Source: Halomonas caseinilytica
GTDB lineage: Bacteria > Pseudomonadota > Gammaproteobacteria > Pseudomonadales > Halomonadaceae
Length of the DNA: 64,000 bases
Direction of reading: 5' to 3'
Assembly: GCF_001662305.1 (NCBI RefSeq)
Contig: NZ_BDEP01000016.1
Location: 186,001-250,000 of the forward strand
Of the stretch, positions 55,101 to 64,000 are shown one piece after another. The position numbers and the translations under genes were made by a program. Positions within the stretch are counted from its first letter, which is position 1. The number at the start of each line of letters is the position of its first letter. The notes below the pieces were generated by a model that worked only from the letters and a program-made list of their open reading frames with translations, was not told the DNA's origin and ran no database searches.

Positions 55101-55639
55101 ATGTTGAACTCAGCGAGGCGCTGGAGACCCTGGATCGGGCGATCCGGCGTATCGATCAGGAAACCCGGACGCGTTTTCGCGATACCTTCGAGCGAGTCAA
55201 TACGGGTCTGCAGACACTTTTTCCCAAGATCTTCGGCGGCGGGACCGCATGGTTGACCTTGACCGGCGACGATTTGCTGGAGACCGGGGTCGCCATCATG
55301 GCCAGGCCACCGGGCAAGAAGAACAGCACCATTCATCTGCTCTCCGGGGGAGAAAAGGCACTGACTGCGTTGGCCATGGTTTTTGCTATCTTCCAACTCA
55401 ATCCGGCACCCTTCTGCATGCTGGATGAAGTGGATGCACCATTGGATGATGCCAATGTGGGACGCTATGCCAAGCTGGTTAAGGAAATGTCGGAGTCGGT
55501 CCAGTTCATCTATATCACCCACAACAAGATTGCCATGGAAGCGTCGGAGCGACTGATGGGGGTGACCATGCAGGAGCCCGGGGTCTCACGTCTGGTTTCG
55601 GTGGGCGTCGAGGAGGCGGCGGCCCTTGCCGAGGCGTGA
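52145..55639 (+). CDS. smc: Chromosome segregation protein SMC
   Basis: A 1164-residue ATPase of the condensin complex. Walker A GPNGCGKSNIIDAVRW is at about residues 32-47; the C-terminal head has LLSGGEKALTALAM and MLDEVDAPLDDAN. Long coiled coils rich in Glu and Arg flank the hinge (about 500-650). Having Smc rather than MukB places the organism nearer Pseudomonas and Halomonas than enterobacteria. It starts 3 bp after ccmI, and zipA and ligA follow as in Pseudomonas. Confidence 0.95.
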   Translation: MRLTSIRLAGFKSFVDPISVPFDGNMTAIVGPNGCGKSNIIDAVRWVMGESSAKTLRGESMADVIFNGSTGRKPVGQASIELMFDNRDGSMGGPYAQYAEISVKRQVTREGQSSYFFNGQKCRRRDIADLFLGTGLGPRSYAIIGQGMISRLIESRPEELRATLEEAAGISKYKERRRETENRMRRTQENLERLEDIREELDKQLEKLKRQADAARRYQTLKQEEYQLKGELALLRGRALKASQDEEQARVGELETAVEREVLGLRQCETRLEEARAEHDRLASELEGYQARFHETTTAIARLEQDLEHTRARDQQLARDLESARRELHDLKQVGEDDGERLARLDERLETLGPEQEEVAEQLAELEAALEEAEPLAEEADAAWEAFGERWQEDSREAERAQDRLREQESRLERIEEDARKRRQQREELPDIAALEAQRSEVTERLAELEERLASSEERRETWQESRDAARERVRDAEEARELERQRRSTLQGELASLEALIQAALADHDEHLDAHLAEHGLEGSARLGERLDVTPGWEDAVSWVLAPWLKARVASPDDGARVLAPELNAELGLLSGEERLAPPGSLAAEVSGAGAATQWLATIRCAASREEAWAGQASLAPGESLITADGLWVGDGWARHRGGEEGPDALLVSRRREAEVREELAAVEARLDALEARLAEANEEVERAESGLEEVRIEQRDLDQQRQQLAVQDSGLASRLEHLQGRAAELAEEVEGLEASAEETRLAIEETREHWQAAMARLEEGAETRERLERERREARERLTSLRSRQRPLAEQSQRLALEHQRLTTERAGLAEQQGRSGEARQRLEQRCAELEEEREGLHEPDEERRERLDELLHRREREERELNEARSRAASLVERLREDEQARQTHERQLEGIRERLQESRMQVQALALKAEAQDEQLGELGHDAAALAESLDPNATESAWQTRLEEVGERIRRLGAINLAAIEEYDQQAERRDYLEAQHVELSEALETLDRAIRRIDQETRTRFRDTFERVNTGLQTLFPKIFGGGTAWLTLTGDDLLETGVAIMARPPGKKNSTIHLLSGGEKALTALAMVFAIFQLNPAPFCMLDEVDAPLDDANVGRYAKLVKEMSESVQFIYITHNKIAMEASERLMGVTMQEPGVSRLVSVGVEEAAALAEA

Positions 55640-55866
55640 TGAGGCTTGAACGATAATGGTGAAAGGGTTTACAAGGAAGGTAACAATGTTGCATTGCAGG
55701 TACGTACAGGGATTGATGAAGGGCGATTGCGCAGGGCCTTGTCGACACTCGGTGAAAAAAATCCGAGCTTGACAAACAAAAAAAGTGGTCCTTTTTCGGG
55801 CAATCGCGCTATGCTGTTGTCGAACAACCTTCAGGCATGGCGCCTTAGCAAAAGGCATGACGACCC
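55640..55866 (+). promoter_or_regulatory. Intergenic region smc-zipA
   Basis: AT-richer than its flanks, with A-runs (55754-55761 and 55777-55784), a TTGACA (55769-55774) and TATGCT (55810-55815) that do not have normal spacing to each other. A zipA promoter probably lies here but cannot be fixed. A CTCGG/CCGAG pair (55748-55752/55763-55767) is a weak hairpin. An 80-codon frame over 55646-55888 is not convincing. Confidence 0.35.
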
Positions 55867-57420
55867 ATGGAACTTAGAGAGTGGCTGATCATTCTTGGGC
55901 TAGCATTGGTGACCCTCATCGTGATCGATGGGGTGCGCCGCCTCCAGCGCCAACGTCAGGTGCCGCGTCTTGACCGGGCCGGTTCAGAGCCGGCGGACGG
56001 TATGACGGCGGATTCCGATGAAGACCCAGAGGCGGCGGCGCGCGAGGCCGAGCTGAGCTGGGAACTGCCCAACGGAGGGGCGCGTGTCGTCAGGCCGGCT
56101 GAGCAGGCGGCGGTGCAGCCCAAGCCGAAATTGCAACGACAGGATCACCCGGGCCCCTCCAGGGTGCTTTCCGAGTTCCGGCGTCAGCGTCGGGATGACG
56201 ATGACGTGGCCCCGGAGGTCGGAGACGTGTCGGCTCGCCCGGCATCGAGCGTTGCTGCCGATCCCGGCCCCCGTGACGCCGAACCGCAAGCGGAGGCACA
56301 CGAGGAGGTTGCCACGCCGCATGCCGATGTGGCGGCGAAGCGTGAAGCGCGCAGCGACGATGGGGCGCGGCGCGAGCCCGCGCTTGGCCTCGAGGATGGA
56401 GCCAGGGATGAGCGGACTTCGGAGAACGATCGCCAGCCGGCTGAAAGCATGTCCGAGCCTCTGGCGGCCGATCCCGACGATCACGAGACCTATCACGACG
56501 ATGACGAACGATATCGTCTGGTCGATCTCGAGGGCATGGGCGATTCGCTGAAGAGCGGTTCGCGGCGAGTGGGCGCTTCCATGCATCGGTTCGGTTCCTC
56601 CTTGCAGAAGACCCTCGCCGAACGTCGCGACCAGAAGCGCCAGGAGAGAGAGCGCAAGGAACAGGAACGCGCGGAACGCAAGCAGCGTGAGCAGGCCGAA
56701 CGCGAGGAACAGGCGCGTCGCGAGCGCGAGGAGGCCGAGGCCAGTGCGGCTCGCGAGGCAGAACGTCGTCGCTTCGAGGCCGAAACCGCCGAACATCATG
56801 ATCCCTTGTTCGGTGATGACGCCGCAGCCTCACGCTATCACGACGAGGACGCACCAGCCTCGACCGAAACGGCGGAAGTGCCGCAGGACGATGATGTGGT
56901 CAAGGCGCATCCGGTGCTGGAAAAGGCCATGCGCCACGACGTGAGCGCCGAGCATGCCCGCCAGGCCCTGAGTCACGCCGAGGAGATCATCGTCATCAGC
57001 GTGATGTCGCGCGAGGAGCGGGGATTCTCCGGGGCGGCCCTGCTGGACCTGATGCTGGCCTGCGGTCTGCGTTACGGCCGCGACATGGGCATCTTCCATC
57101 GCTTCGAGACCGAGGATGCCGAGAGTCCGCTGCAATTCTCCATGGTCAATGTGGTCAAGCCGGGGACCTTCCCCATCCATTCCATGGATGACTTTCACAC
57201 GCCGGGCGTTACCCTGTTGATGCCTCTGCCGAGCGCCACCGACACCTCAGCGGCCTTCGAGGCGATGGTCGAGACGGCCATGGTCATCGTCCGTCACCTG
57301 GGCGGCGAATTGAAGGACGAGAACATGAGCGTGATGACGGCGCAGACGGTGGAATTCGCCCGACAGCGTGTGCAGGAGTTCGAACGCCGCAATCGACTGC
57401 ATCGTTATCAGGTAAACTAA
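55867..57420 (+). CDS. zipA: Cell division protein ZipA
   Basis: A 517-residue inner-membrane protein that tethers FtsZ. One N-terminal helix (about 5-22: EWLIILGLALVTLIVIDGV), a long disordered middle segment with acidic stretches, a basic KQREQAERE-type coiled coil (about 255-300), and a C-terminal FtsZ-binding ZipA domain (about 375-510). It is much longer than E. coli ZipA (328), all of the increase being in the linker. The smc-zipA-ligA order is conserved in Pseudomonas. Confidence 0.93.
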   Translation: MELREWLIILGLALVTLIVIDGVRRLQRQRQVPRLDRAGSEPADGMTADSDEDPEAAAREAELSWELPNGGARVVRPAEQAAVQPKPKLQRQDHPGPSRVLSEFRRQRRDDDDVAPEVGDVSARPASSVAADPGPRDAEPQAEAHEEVATPHADVAAKREARSDDGARREPALGLEDGARDERTSENDRQPAESMSEPLAADPDDHETYHDDDERYRLVDLEGMGDSLKSGSRRVGASMHRFGSSLQKTLAERRDQKRQERERKEQERAERKQREQAEREEQARREREEAEASAAREAERRRFEAETAEHHDPLFGDDAAASRYHDEDAPASTETAEVPQDDDVVKAHPVLEKAMRHDVSAEHARQALSHAEEIIVISVMSREERGFSGAALLDLMLACGLRYGRDMGIFHRFETEDAESPLQFSMVNVVKPGTFPIHSMDDFHTPGVTLLMPLPSATDTSAAFEAMVETAMVIVRHLGGELKDENMSVMTAQTVEFARQRVQEFERRNRLHRYQVN

Positions 57421-57471
57421 CGACCGGGCTGCGCCCGGAGCTGCAAGCTTGACGCTTGGAGCTGGAAGAAG

Positions 57472-59978
<2,507 letters not shown>

Positions 59979-60032
59979 GCGTCTCTGCGCCTGTGCAGGG
60001 CGAGGCTTGGCCGCTGCGGGAGCGCGTTGTCT

Positions 60033-62069
60033 TCAGCCACCGCGAATCAAATCGCGGATCAGTCGTCGTCCCGGGTGCAGGTGATCGACCAGCGGCGCTT
60101 CCAGGGGCATCGGCTCGTCACAGATGCGCGAGGCGATGACCTCGGCGCACAAGGGCGCGCTGGCCAGTCCTCGGGAGCCATGGGCGGTGCTGATCCACAA
60201 CCCAGGATGATGCTGTCCGGCAATGTCGGGAATACGGGTGGCGTCCTTGGCCAGCACCGCATAGGCCTCGCGCCAGGCGGCGGCGTCTGGAACGGGGCCG
60301 GCGTAGGGTGTCTTGTCGGGGCTTGCCGCACGCACCGCGGCGCGCCCTTCGAGCGTTGTGGCGTCGAGCGAGGCGCCCGATGCTTCCAGGGCCGCGGCAT
60401 AGCCGGGAAGGGTGCGGGTCAGCTCGTCGCGATTGGTCCGGTGGTCGGCGTCGCTCACCCGGGCATCCGTCTCGTTGGGCCTGAAGGTGGCGCCGAAGGT
60501 CAACTGTCCCTCCAGAGGAGGCGCCACATAGCCGCCCGCGCAGATCACTCGGTTCGGCGCGGGGGCGCCTTCGGGCAGCGTCAGGCTGGAGACTTGTCCA
60601 CGCACCGGCTGGAGCGGCAATTCGGCGGTCTGGGCGAAGCCATTGGCCAGGCTTGCCGTGGCGATCACCACCTGGTCGGCCTCGAGTTCGCTCGCTCCTT
60701 CGTCGACCGTCATCGACAGTCGCCACCCTTCGGGCGTGGCGGTGATGTCGTGCACCTCGCCACGCTGGAGGGTCACACCGGGCGTGGCAGCGAGGCGTCG
60801 ACACAGCGCATCCGGACGTACCCAGCCGGCAAGTGGGTATTCGAGTCCGTCGCTTTCGACCGGGATACCGGCGAGCTGGCTGGCCTGAGCGGACGAGATG
60901 GCGCGGACCACACTCTCGGGCAGTGGATGGTTGTCGAGAAAGCGTGCCTGGCGCTTTGCCTCGCGTGGGCCGGTGGCGAGTTGCAACACACCGCAGGGAT
61001 GCCACAGGGTGCCATCCGGGTCCAGTGCATCGAGCCAACGTCGGCTGTGCAGCAGGCCGGCCAGATAGCAGCGACTCTGGTCGTTGGTCTCGGCGGCAAG
61101 CTTGACGTAAAGCATGCCCTGGCGATTGCCGGAGGCACCGGCACCGGGGGCTTCACGGTCGATCAGCGTGACCGGCACGCCGCGCCGAGCCAGGGCGGCG
61201 GCCACGCTGGTGCCGGCGATACCGCCACCGATGACCGCGACCCGCTGCCCCGGGCCGGGAGCGGGAGGCGTGAACCAGGGCGTGGCGCGGCGCCGTTCGT
61301 CCGCCGGGGGATCGAGGATCTCGCCGGCGAGCATTTCGCGCTTGCGGCCGAAGCCGGGCACCTTGCGCCAGGCGAAGCCGGCGGCCGCGAGACCGCGCTT
61401 GACCACGCCGGCACAGGTGAAGGTGGCAAAGGTCGCGCCGGGACGCGAGCGCGCCGCCATGGCGGCAAACAGCGTCGGTTGCCACATGTCGGGGTTACGA
61501 GCCGGCGCGAAGCCATCCAGGAACCAGGCGTCGACACGGCCGTCGAGGCATCGCAGACGCTCGGTCGTGTCGCCGAAGTGCAGATCCAGGGTCACGCGCT
61601 TGTCGAGCCACAGGCGATGCACGCCGCTCACCGGCTCGGGCCATTGTGCCAGCAGAGCCGCCGCGCGGCCGGCCAGGTCCGGCCAGGCCTCGAGGGCACG
61701 GGCCAGGTCCCGGCGCTCGAGCGGGTAGAGTTCCGTGGAGACCAGATGCAACCTGGCATGGTCGGGTGCGTGGGCATCGAAACAGGCCCAGGCGCAGAGC
61801 ATGTTCAAGCCGGTGCCGAAGCCGGTCTCGCCGATGACGAAGGGACGACCCTCCGGCCAGGCCCGAAAACGCTCGGGCAAGCGATTGGCCTCGAGGAAGA
61901 CGTGCTCGGTCTCGGCACGCCCGTCGTGGCGGGAGAAGTAGACATCGTCGAACGCGCTGGAATGCGGTGCACTCATCCCGCCGTCGTCGGACCGCCAGTC
62001 GAGGTGGGCCCGGGGCAGGCCGGCAAGCGGCGGCAACGGATCGTGGGCGGGCAAGGCGTAACTCCGCAT
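60033..62069 (-). CDS. mnmC: Bifunctional tRNA wobble-uridine modification protein MnmC
   Basis: A 678-residue enzyme finishing mnm5s2U34 in tRNAs. The N-terminal methyltransferase (about 1-250) has the SAM-binding GETGFGTGLNML region. The C-terminal FAD oxidoreductase begins RVAVIGGGIAGTSVAAAL and includes GSRGLASAPLCAEVIAS. Both halves look complete. It lies downstream of yciI on the minus strand and is convergent with yheU. Confidence 0.95.
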   Translation of the reverse strand: MRSYALPAHDPLPPLAGLPRAHLDWRSDDGGMSAPHSSAFDDVYFSRHDGRAETEHVFLEANRLPERFRAWPEGRPFVIGETGFGTGLNMLCAWACFDAHAPDHARLHLVSTELYPLERRDLARALEAWPDLAGRAAALLAQWPEPVSGVHRLWLDKRVTLDLHFGDTTERLRCLDGRVDAWFLDGFAPARNPDMWQPTLFAAMAARSRPGATFATFTCAGVVKRGLAAAGFAWRKVPGFGRKREMLAGEILDPPADERRRATPWFTPPAPGPGQRVAVIGGGIAGTSVAAALARRGVPVTLIDREAPGAGASGNRQGMLYVKLAAETNDQSRCYLAGLLHSRRWLDALDPDGTLWHPCGVLQLATGPREAKRQARFLDNHPLPESVVRAISSAQASQLAGIPVESDGLEYPLAGWVRPDALCRRLAATPGVTLQRGEVHDITATPEGWRLSMTVDEGASELEADQVVIATASLANGFAQTAELPLQPVRGQVSSLTLPEGAPAPNRVICAGGYVAPPLEGQLTFGATFRPNETDARVSDADHRTNRDELTRTLPGYAAALEASGASLDATTLEGRAAVRAASPDKTPYAGPVPDAAAWREAYAVLAKDATRIPDIAGQHHPGLWISTAHGSRGLASAPLCAEVIASRICDEPMPLEAPLVDHLHPGRRLIRDLIRGG

Positions 62070-62150
62070 CTGTTGGTCAAAGTTTGATCGATGTCAGCGT
62101 AGCGGCATGAGGACCGGCCCGGAGAGATGCGTCCGCGGCGTTTCAACAAT

Positions 62151-62189
62151 GTTATCCACAGCAACTGTGGGAAACCCGCGGTGGATAAC
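62151..62189. promoter_or_regulatory. Inverted DnaA-box-like repeat
   Basis: GTTATCCAC (62151-62159) and GTGGATAAC (62181-62189) form a perfect 9-bp inverted repeat; the left arm contains the consensus DnaA 9-mer TTATCCACA (62152-62160). A nested CCACAG/CTGTGG hairpin (62156-62170) competes with it. It lies 12 bp beyond the yciI stop and 80 bp upstream of mnmC. It may bind DnaA or act as an RNA hairpin. Confidence 0.5.
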
Positions 62190-62201
62190 TCAGGGTCGGG
62201 A

Positions 62202-62501
62202 TCAGGGCAGTACGCGCTTGAAGGGCTTCACGGTCACCTTGGCGTAGACACCGGCAATGACGAAGGGGTCGGCGTCGGCCCAGGCCTGCGCGCTTGCCAG
62301 GTCGTCGAATTCGGCAACCACCAGGCTCCCGCTGAAGCCCGCGTCGCCCGGCGATTCGCTGTCGATGGCAGGGTGCGGGCCGGCCAGTACCAGGCGGCCT
62401 TCGTCGCGCAGTGCCTCCAGGCGGGCCAGGTGATCGGGACGTGCGGCCAGGCGCCGCTCCAGACTGTTGTTCACATCTTCACTGATGATGGCGTAGAGCA
62501 T
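62202..62501 (-). CDS. yciI: YciI family protein
   Basis: A 99-residue ferredoxin-fold protein very like E. coli Yci[41 protein letters not shown] and [16 protein letters not shown] are all recognisable. Family members carry a His-Asp pair at the putative active site (here H24 and D in AIDS). The cellular role is unknown. GAGGA precedes the start. The ORF is open much further upstream, but this start matches the family. It is divergent from rnm. Confidence 0.93.
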   Translation of the reverse strand: MLYAIISEDVNNSLERRLAARPDHLARLEALRDEGRLVLAGPHPAIDSESPGDAGFSGSLVVAEFDDLASAQAWADADPFVIAGVYAKVTVKPFKRVLP

Positions 62502-62618
62502 CACGAATGGTCCTCGGTAAAGCGGCTGGCGCCGCGTGAACGAGAGGGCTCGGCATTGACCCCCATGGGTCGCGCGAGCACCATGGACGTTATTCTGACA
62601 AAGACACCTGCCGGCGTC

Positions 62619-63527
62619 ATGCCAATGAATGCACTTCCCGAGCGTTTCGAGGGCGAGGCGCTCGCCATCGACCTTCACATGCACTCCACCGCCTCCGATG
62701 GTGCCCTGTCGCCCGAGGCGCTCGTCGAGGCGTGCGCGGCGCGTGGCTTGACCCACATGGCGCTGACCGATCATGACACCGTCGCTGGTGTCGAGCGGGC
62801 GCGGGTTGCGGGCGAGCGTCACGGTGTGGTGGTGCTGCCTGCCACCGAGCTGTCCTGCCAGTGGCGGGGCATCAACATTCATGTGGTGGGGTTGCTGCCG
62901 TCGGGCGCCCAGGGCGAGCTGGCATCGGGGCTGGAGCGCCAGGCCGAGGCGCGTGAACGCCGCGCCATGCAGATCGCCGAGCGGATGGAGCGGGTCGGCC
63001 TCGAGGATGCGCTCGCTCGCGCTAGGGAAGAGGCCGGTTCGGATCGTCCCCTGGGGCGTCCGGACTTCGCGCGGGCCTTGGTGGCGGCGGAGCTGGTGCC
63101 CGACATGGCCACCGCCTTTCGACGCCACCTGGGCAATGGCAAGGCTGGCGATATCAAGGCCCACTGGCCTTCTCTCGCCACGGTGGTGGCCTGGGTGCTC
63201 GATGCCGGTGGCGTGGCGGCGCTGGCGCACCCGTTGCGCTACGGCCTGACTCGTCGCAAGCGCGGACAACTGCTCGACGACTTCCATGCCGCTGGAGGTC
63301 AGGCGGTGGAGCTGGTCAGTGGCTTCCAGAACCCTGATGTCACGCGTGACCTGGCGCGCCAGCTGGCCGAGCGAGACCTGCTGGCCTCGCTCGGCAGCGA
63401 TTTTCATTTCCCCGGCGGCCACCTGGCGCCGGGGAGCATGACGCCGGTACCGCGAACGTCGGTGGCGCCGGTCTGGACTCATCCAGGTATTGCGGCCGTA
63501 TTCGGCCACTCCGTGCCGGCGGCCTGA
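62619..63527 (+). CDS. rnm: 3',5'-nucleoside bisphosphate phosphatase (PHP domain; RNase AM type)
   Basis: A 302-residue PHP-fold phosphoesterase related to E. coli YciV/Rnm, which removes 3',5'-bisphosphate nucleotides and trims RNA 5' ends. Metal-binding motifs [19 protein letters not shown], and LGSDFHFPG are intact. ATG at 62619 (or 62625) gives a normal N-terminus; an upstream in-frame ATG at 62583 is possible. No strong ribosome-binding site is seen. yciO follows 43 bp downstream, as in E. coli. Confidence 0.9.
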   Translation: MPMNALPERFEGEALAIDLHMHSTASDGALSPEALVEACAARGLTHMALTDHDTVAGVERARVAGERHGVVVLPATELSCQWRGINIHVVGLLPSGAQGELASGLERQAEARERRAMQIAERMERVGLEDALARAREEAGSDRPLGRPDFARALVAAELVPDMATAFRRHLGNGKAGDIKAHWPSLATVVAWVLDAGGVAALAHPLRYGLTRRKRGQLLDDFHAAGGQAVELVSGFQNPDVTRDLARQLAERDLLASLGSDFHFPGGHLAPGSMTPVPRTSVAPVWTHPGIAAVFGHSVPAA

Positions 63528-63570
63528 GCCGGCGAATGTCCTCGACAATGCCAATGAACAGGGAGCGCCC

Positions 63571-64000
63571 ATGAGCCAGTTCTTCCAGATTCATCCGGAA
63601 ACCCCCCAGAAGCGACTCATTGATCAGGCGGTCCGTATCATCCGCGATGGCGGTGTGGTCGCCTATCCTACCGACTCCGGTTATGCCCTGGGCTGCCATC
63701 TCGGCGACAAGAAGGCCATCGAGCGCATCAAGTGGTTGCGCTCCCTGGACGACAAGCACAACTTCACCCTAGTGTGCTCGGATCTGTCCGAGATCGGTAC
63801 CTACGCCAAGGTGGACAATGCCGTCTTTCGTCTGCTCAAGGCGCATACGCCCGGTGCCTATACCTTCATCCTCCAGGCCACCAGTGAAGTGCCTCGGCTG
63901 TTGCTGCATCCCAAGCGACGTTCCATCGGCGTGCGGGTGCCGGACCATCCGATTCCCCGGGCGTTGCTCGATGAGCTGGGCGAGCCCCTGATGAGCGTGA
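63571..64000 (+). CDS. yciO: YciO/Sua5/YrdC family protein, N-terminal part (partial)
   Basis: The first 143 codons of a gene cut by the window edge. Conserved YrdC features are [38 protein letters not shown] and the [14 protein letters not shown] stretch. The relation to threonylcarbamoyl-AMP synthases suggests nucleotide binding, but YciO function is not settled. GGGAGC precedes the ATG. Confidence 0.9.
   Translation, partial: MSQFFQIHPETPQKRLIDQAVRIIRDGGVVAYPTDSGYALGCHLGDKKAIERIKWLRSLDDKHNFTLVCSDLSEIGTYAKVDNAVFRLLKAHTPGAYTFILQATSEVPRLLLHPKRRSIGVRVPDHPIPRALLDELGEPLMSV

Noticed and set aside
55646..55888. 80-codon frame upstream of zipA
   Set aside because: Overlaps the zipA start in another frame, no domain and no good ribosome-binding site.

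Overview
This window looks like a chromosomal segment of a halophilic gammaproteobacterium, most likely Halomonas or a close relative (Halomonadaceae). That is an inference from three things: high GC content, acidic protein tails (for example RecA and CsrA), and gene order. Several blocks match the order I know from Pseudomonas: malic enzyme-ponA-pilMNOPQ-aroKB-gltBD, fdxA-mutS-pncC-recA-recX, alaS-lysC-csrA-tRNA-Ser-tRNA-Arg, and smc-zipA-ligA. A sodium-pumping oxaloacetate decarboxylase (oadGAB) fits a salt-adapted organism. No phage, IS element, plasmid gene or CRISPR array was seen.

Layout. 1-9.9 kb: end of a malic enzyme gene, a hairpin-rich intergenic region, a DUF481 outer-membrane protein, PBP1a (ponA), then the type IV pilus alignment and secretin operon pilMNOPQ running into aroK-aroB. 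10.3-16.2 kb: glutamate synthase gltBD. 16.5-20.4 kb: pyrG-kdsA-eno. 20.4-20.8 kb: an intergenic region that carries a strong candidate for an RsmZ/CsrB-type small RNA, with a GacA-like upstream palindrome and its own terminator. 20.9-26.3 kb: fdxA, mutS, pncC, recA (with a LexA box), recX. 26.6-31.4 kb: alaS, lysC, csrA, tRNA-Ser(GCT) and two identical tRNA-Arg(ACG). 31.6-37.4 kb: a LysR regulator divergent from an RND efflux operon whose pump gene has both a frameshift and an amber stop. 37.5-44.0 kb: dusC, oadGAB and a bifunctional ornithine-lipid synthase (olsF). 44.0-45.2 kb: yigZ and an SOS-controlled, HTH-less LexA/UmuD-like protease. 45.3-52.1 kb: the complete cytochrome c maturation operon ccmABCDEFGHI. 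52.1-60.0 kb: smc, zipA, a heptanucleotide tandem array, ligA, yheU. 60.0-64.0 kb: mnmC, yciI, rnm and the start of yciO.

The regulatory theme that stands out is CsrA/RsmA. The window holds csrA itself (30.8 kb) and, 10 kb away, a candidate sponge RNA with eleven GGA motifs in 143 nt, several of them in perfect small hairpins. It sits beside fdxA, where Pseudomonas rsmZ lies. Two other intergenic regions (267-400 and 16204-16440) hold hairpins with GGA in the loop; whether these also bind CsrA is an open, testable idea. A second theme is the SOS response: perfect LexA boxes precede recA and the HTH-less S24 protease gene. All assignments come from reading the sequence; no database search was run.
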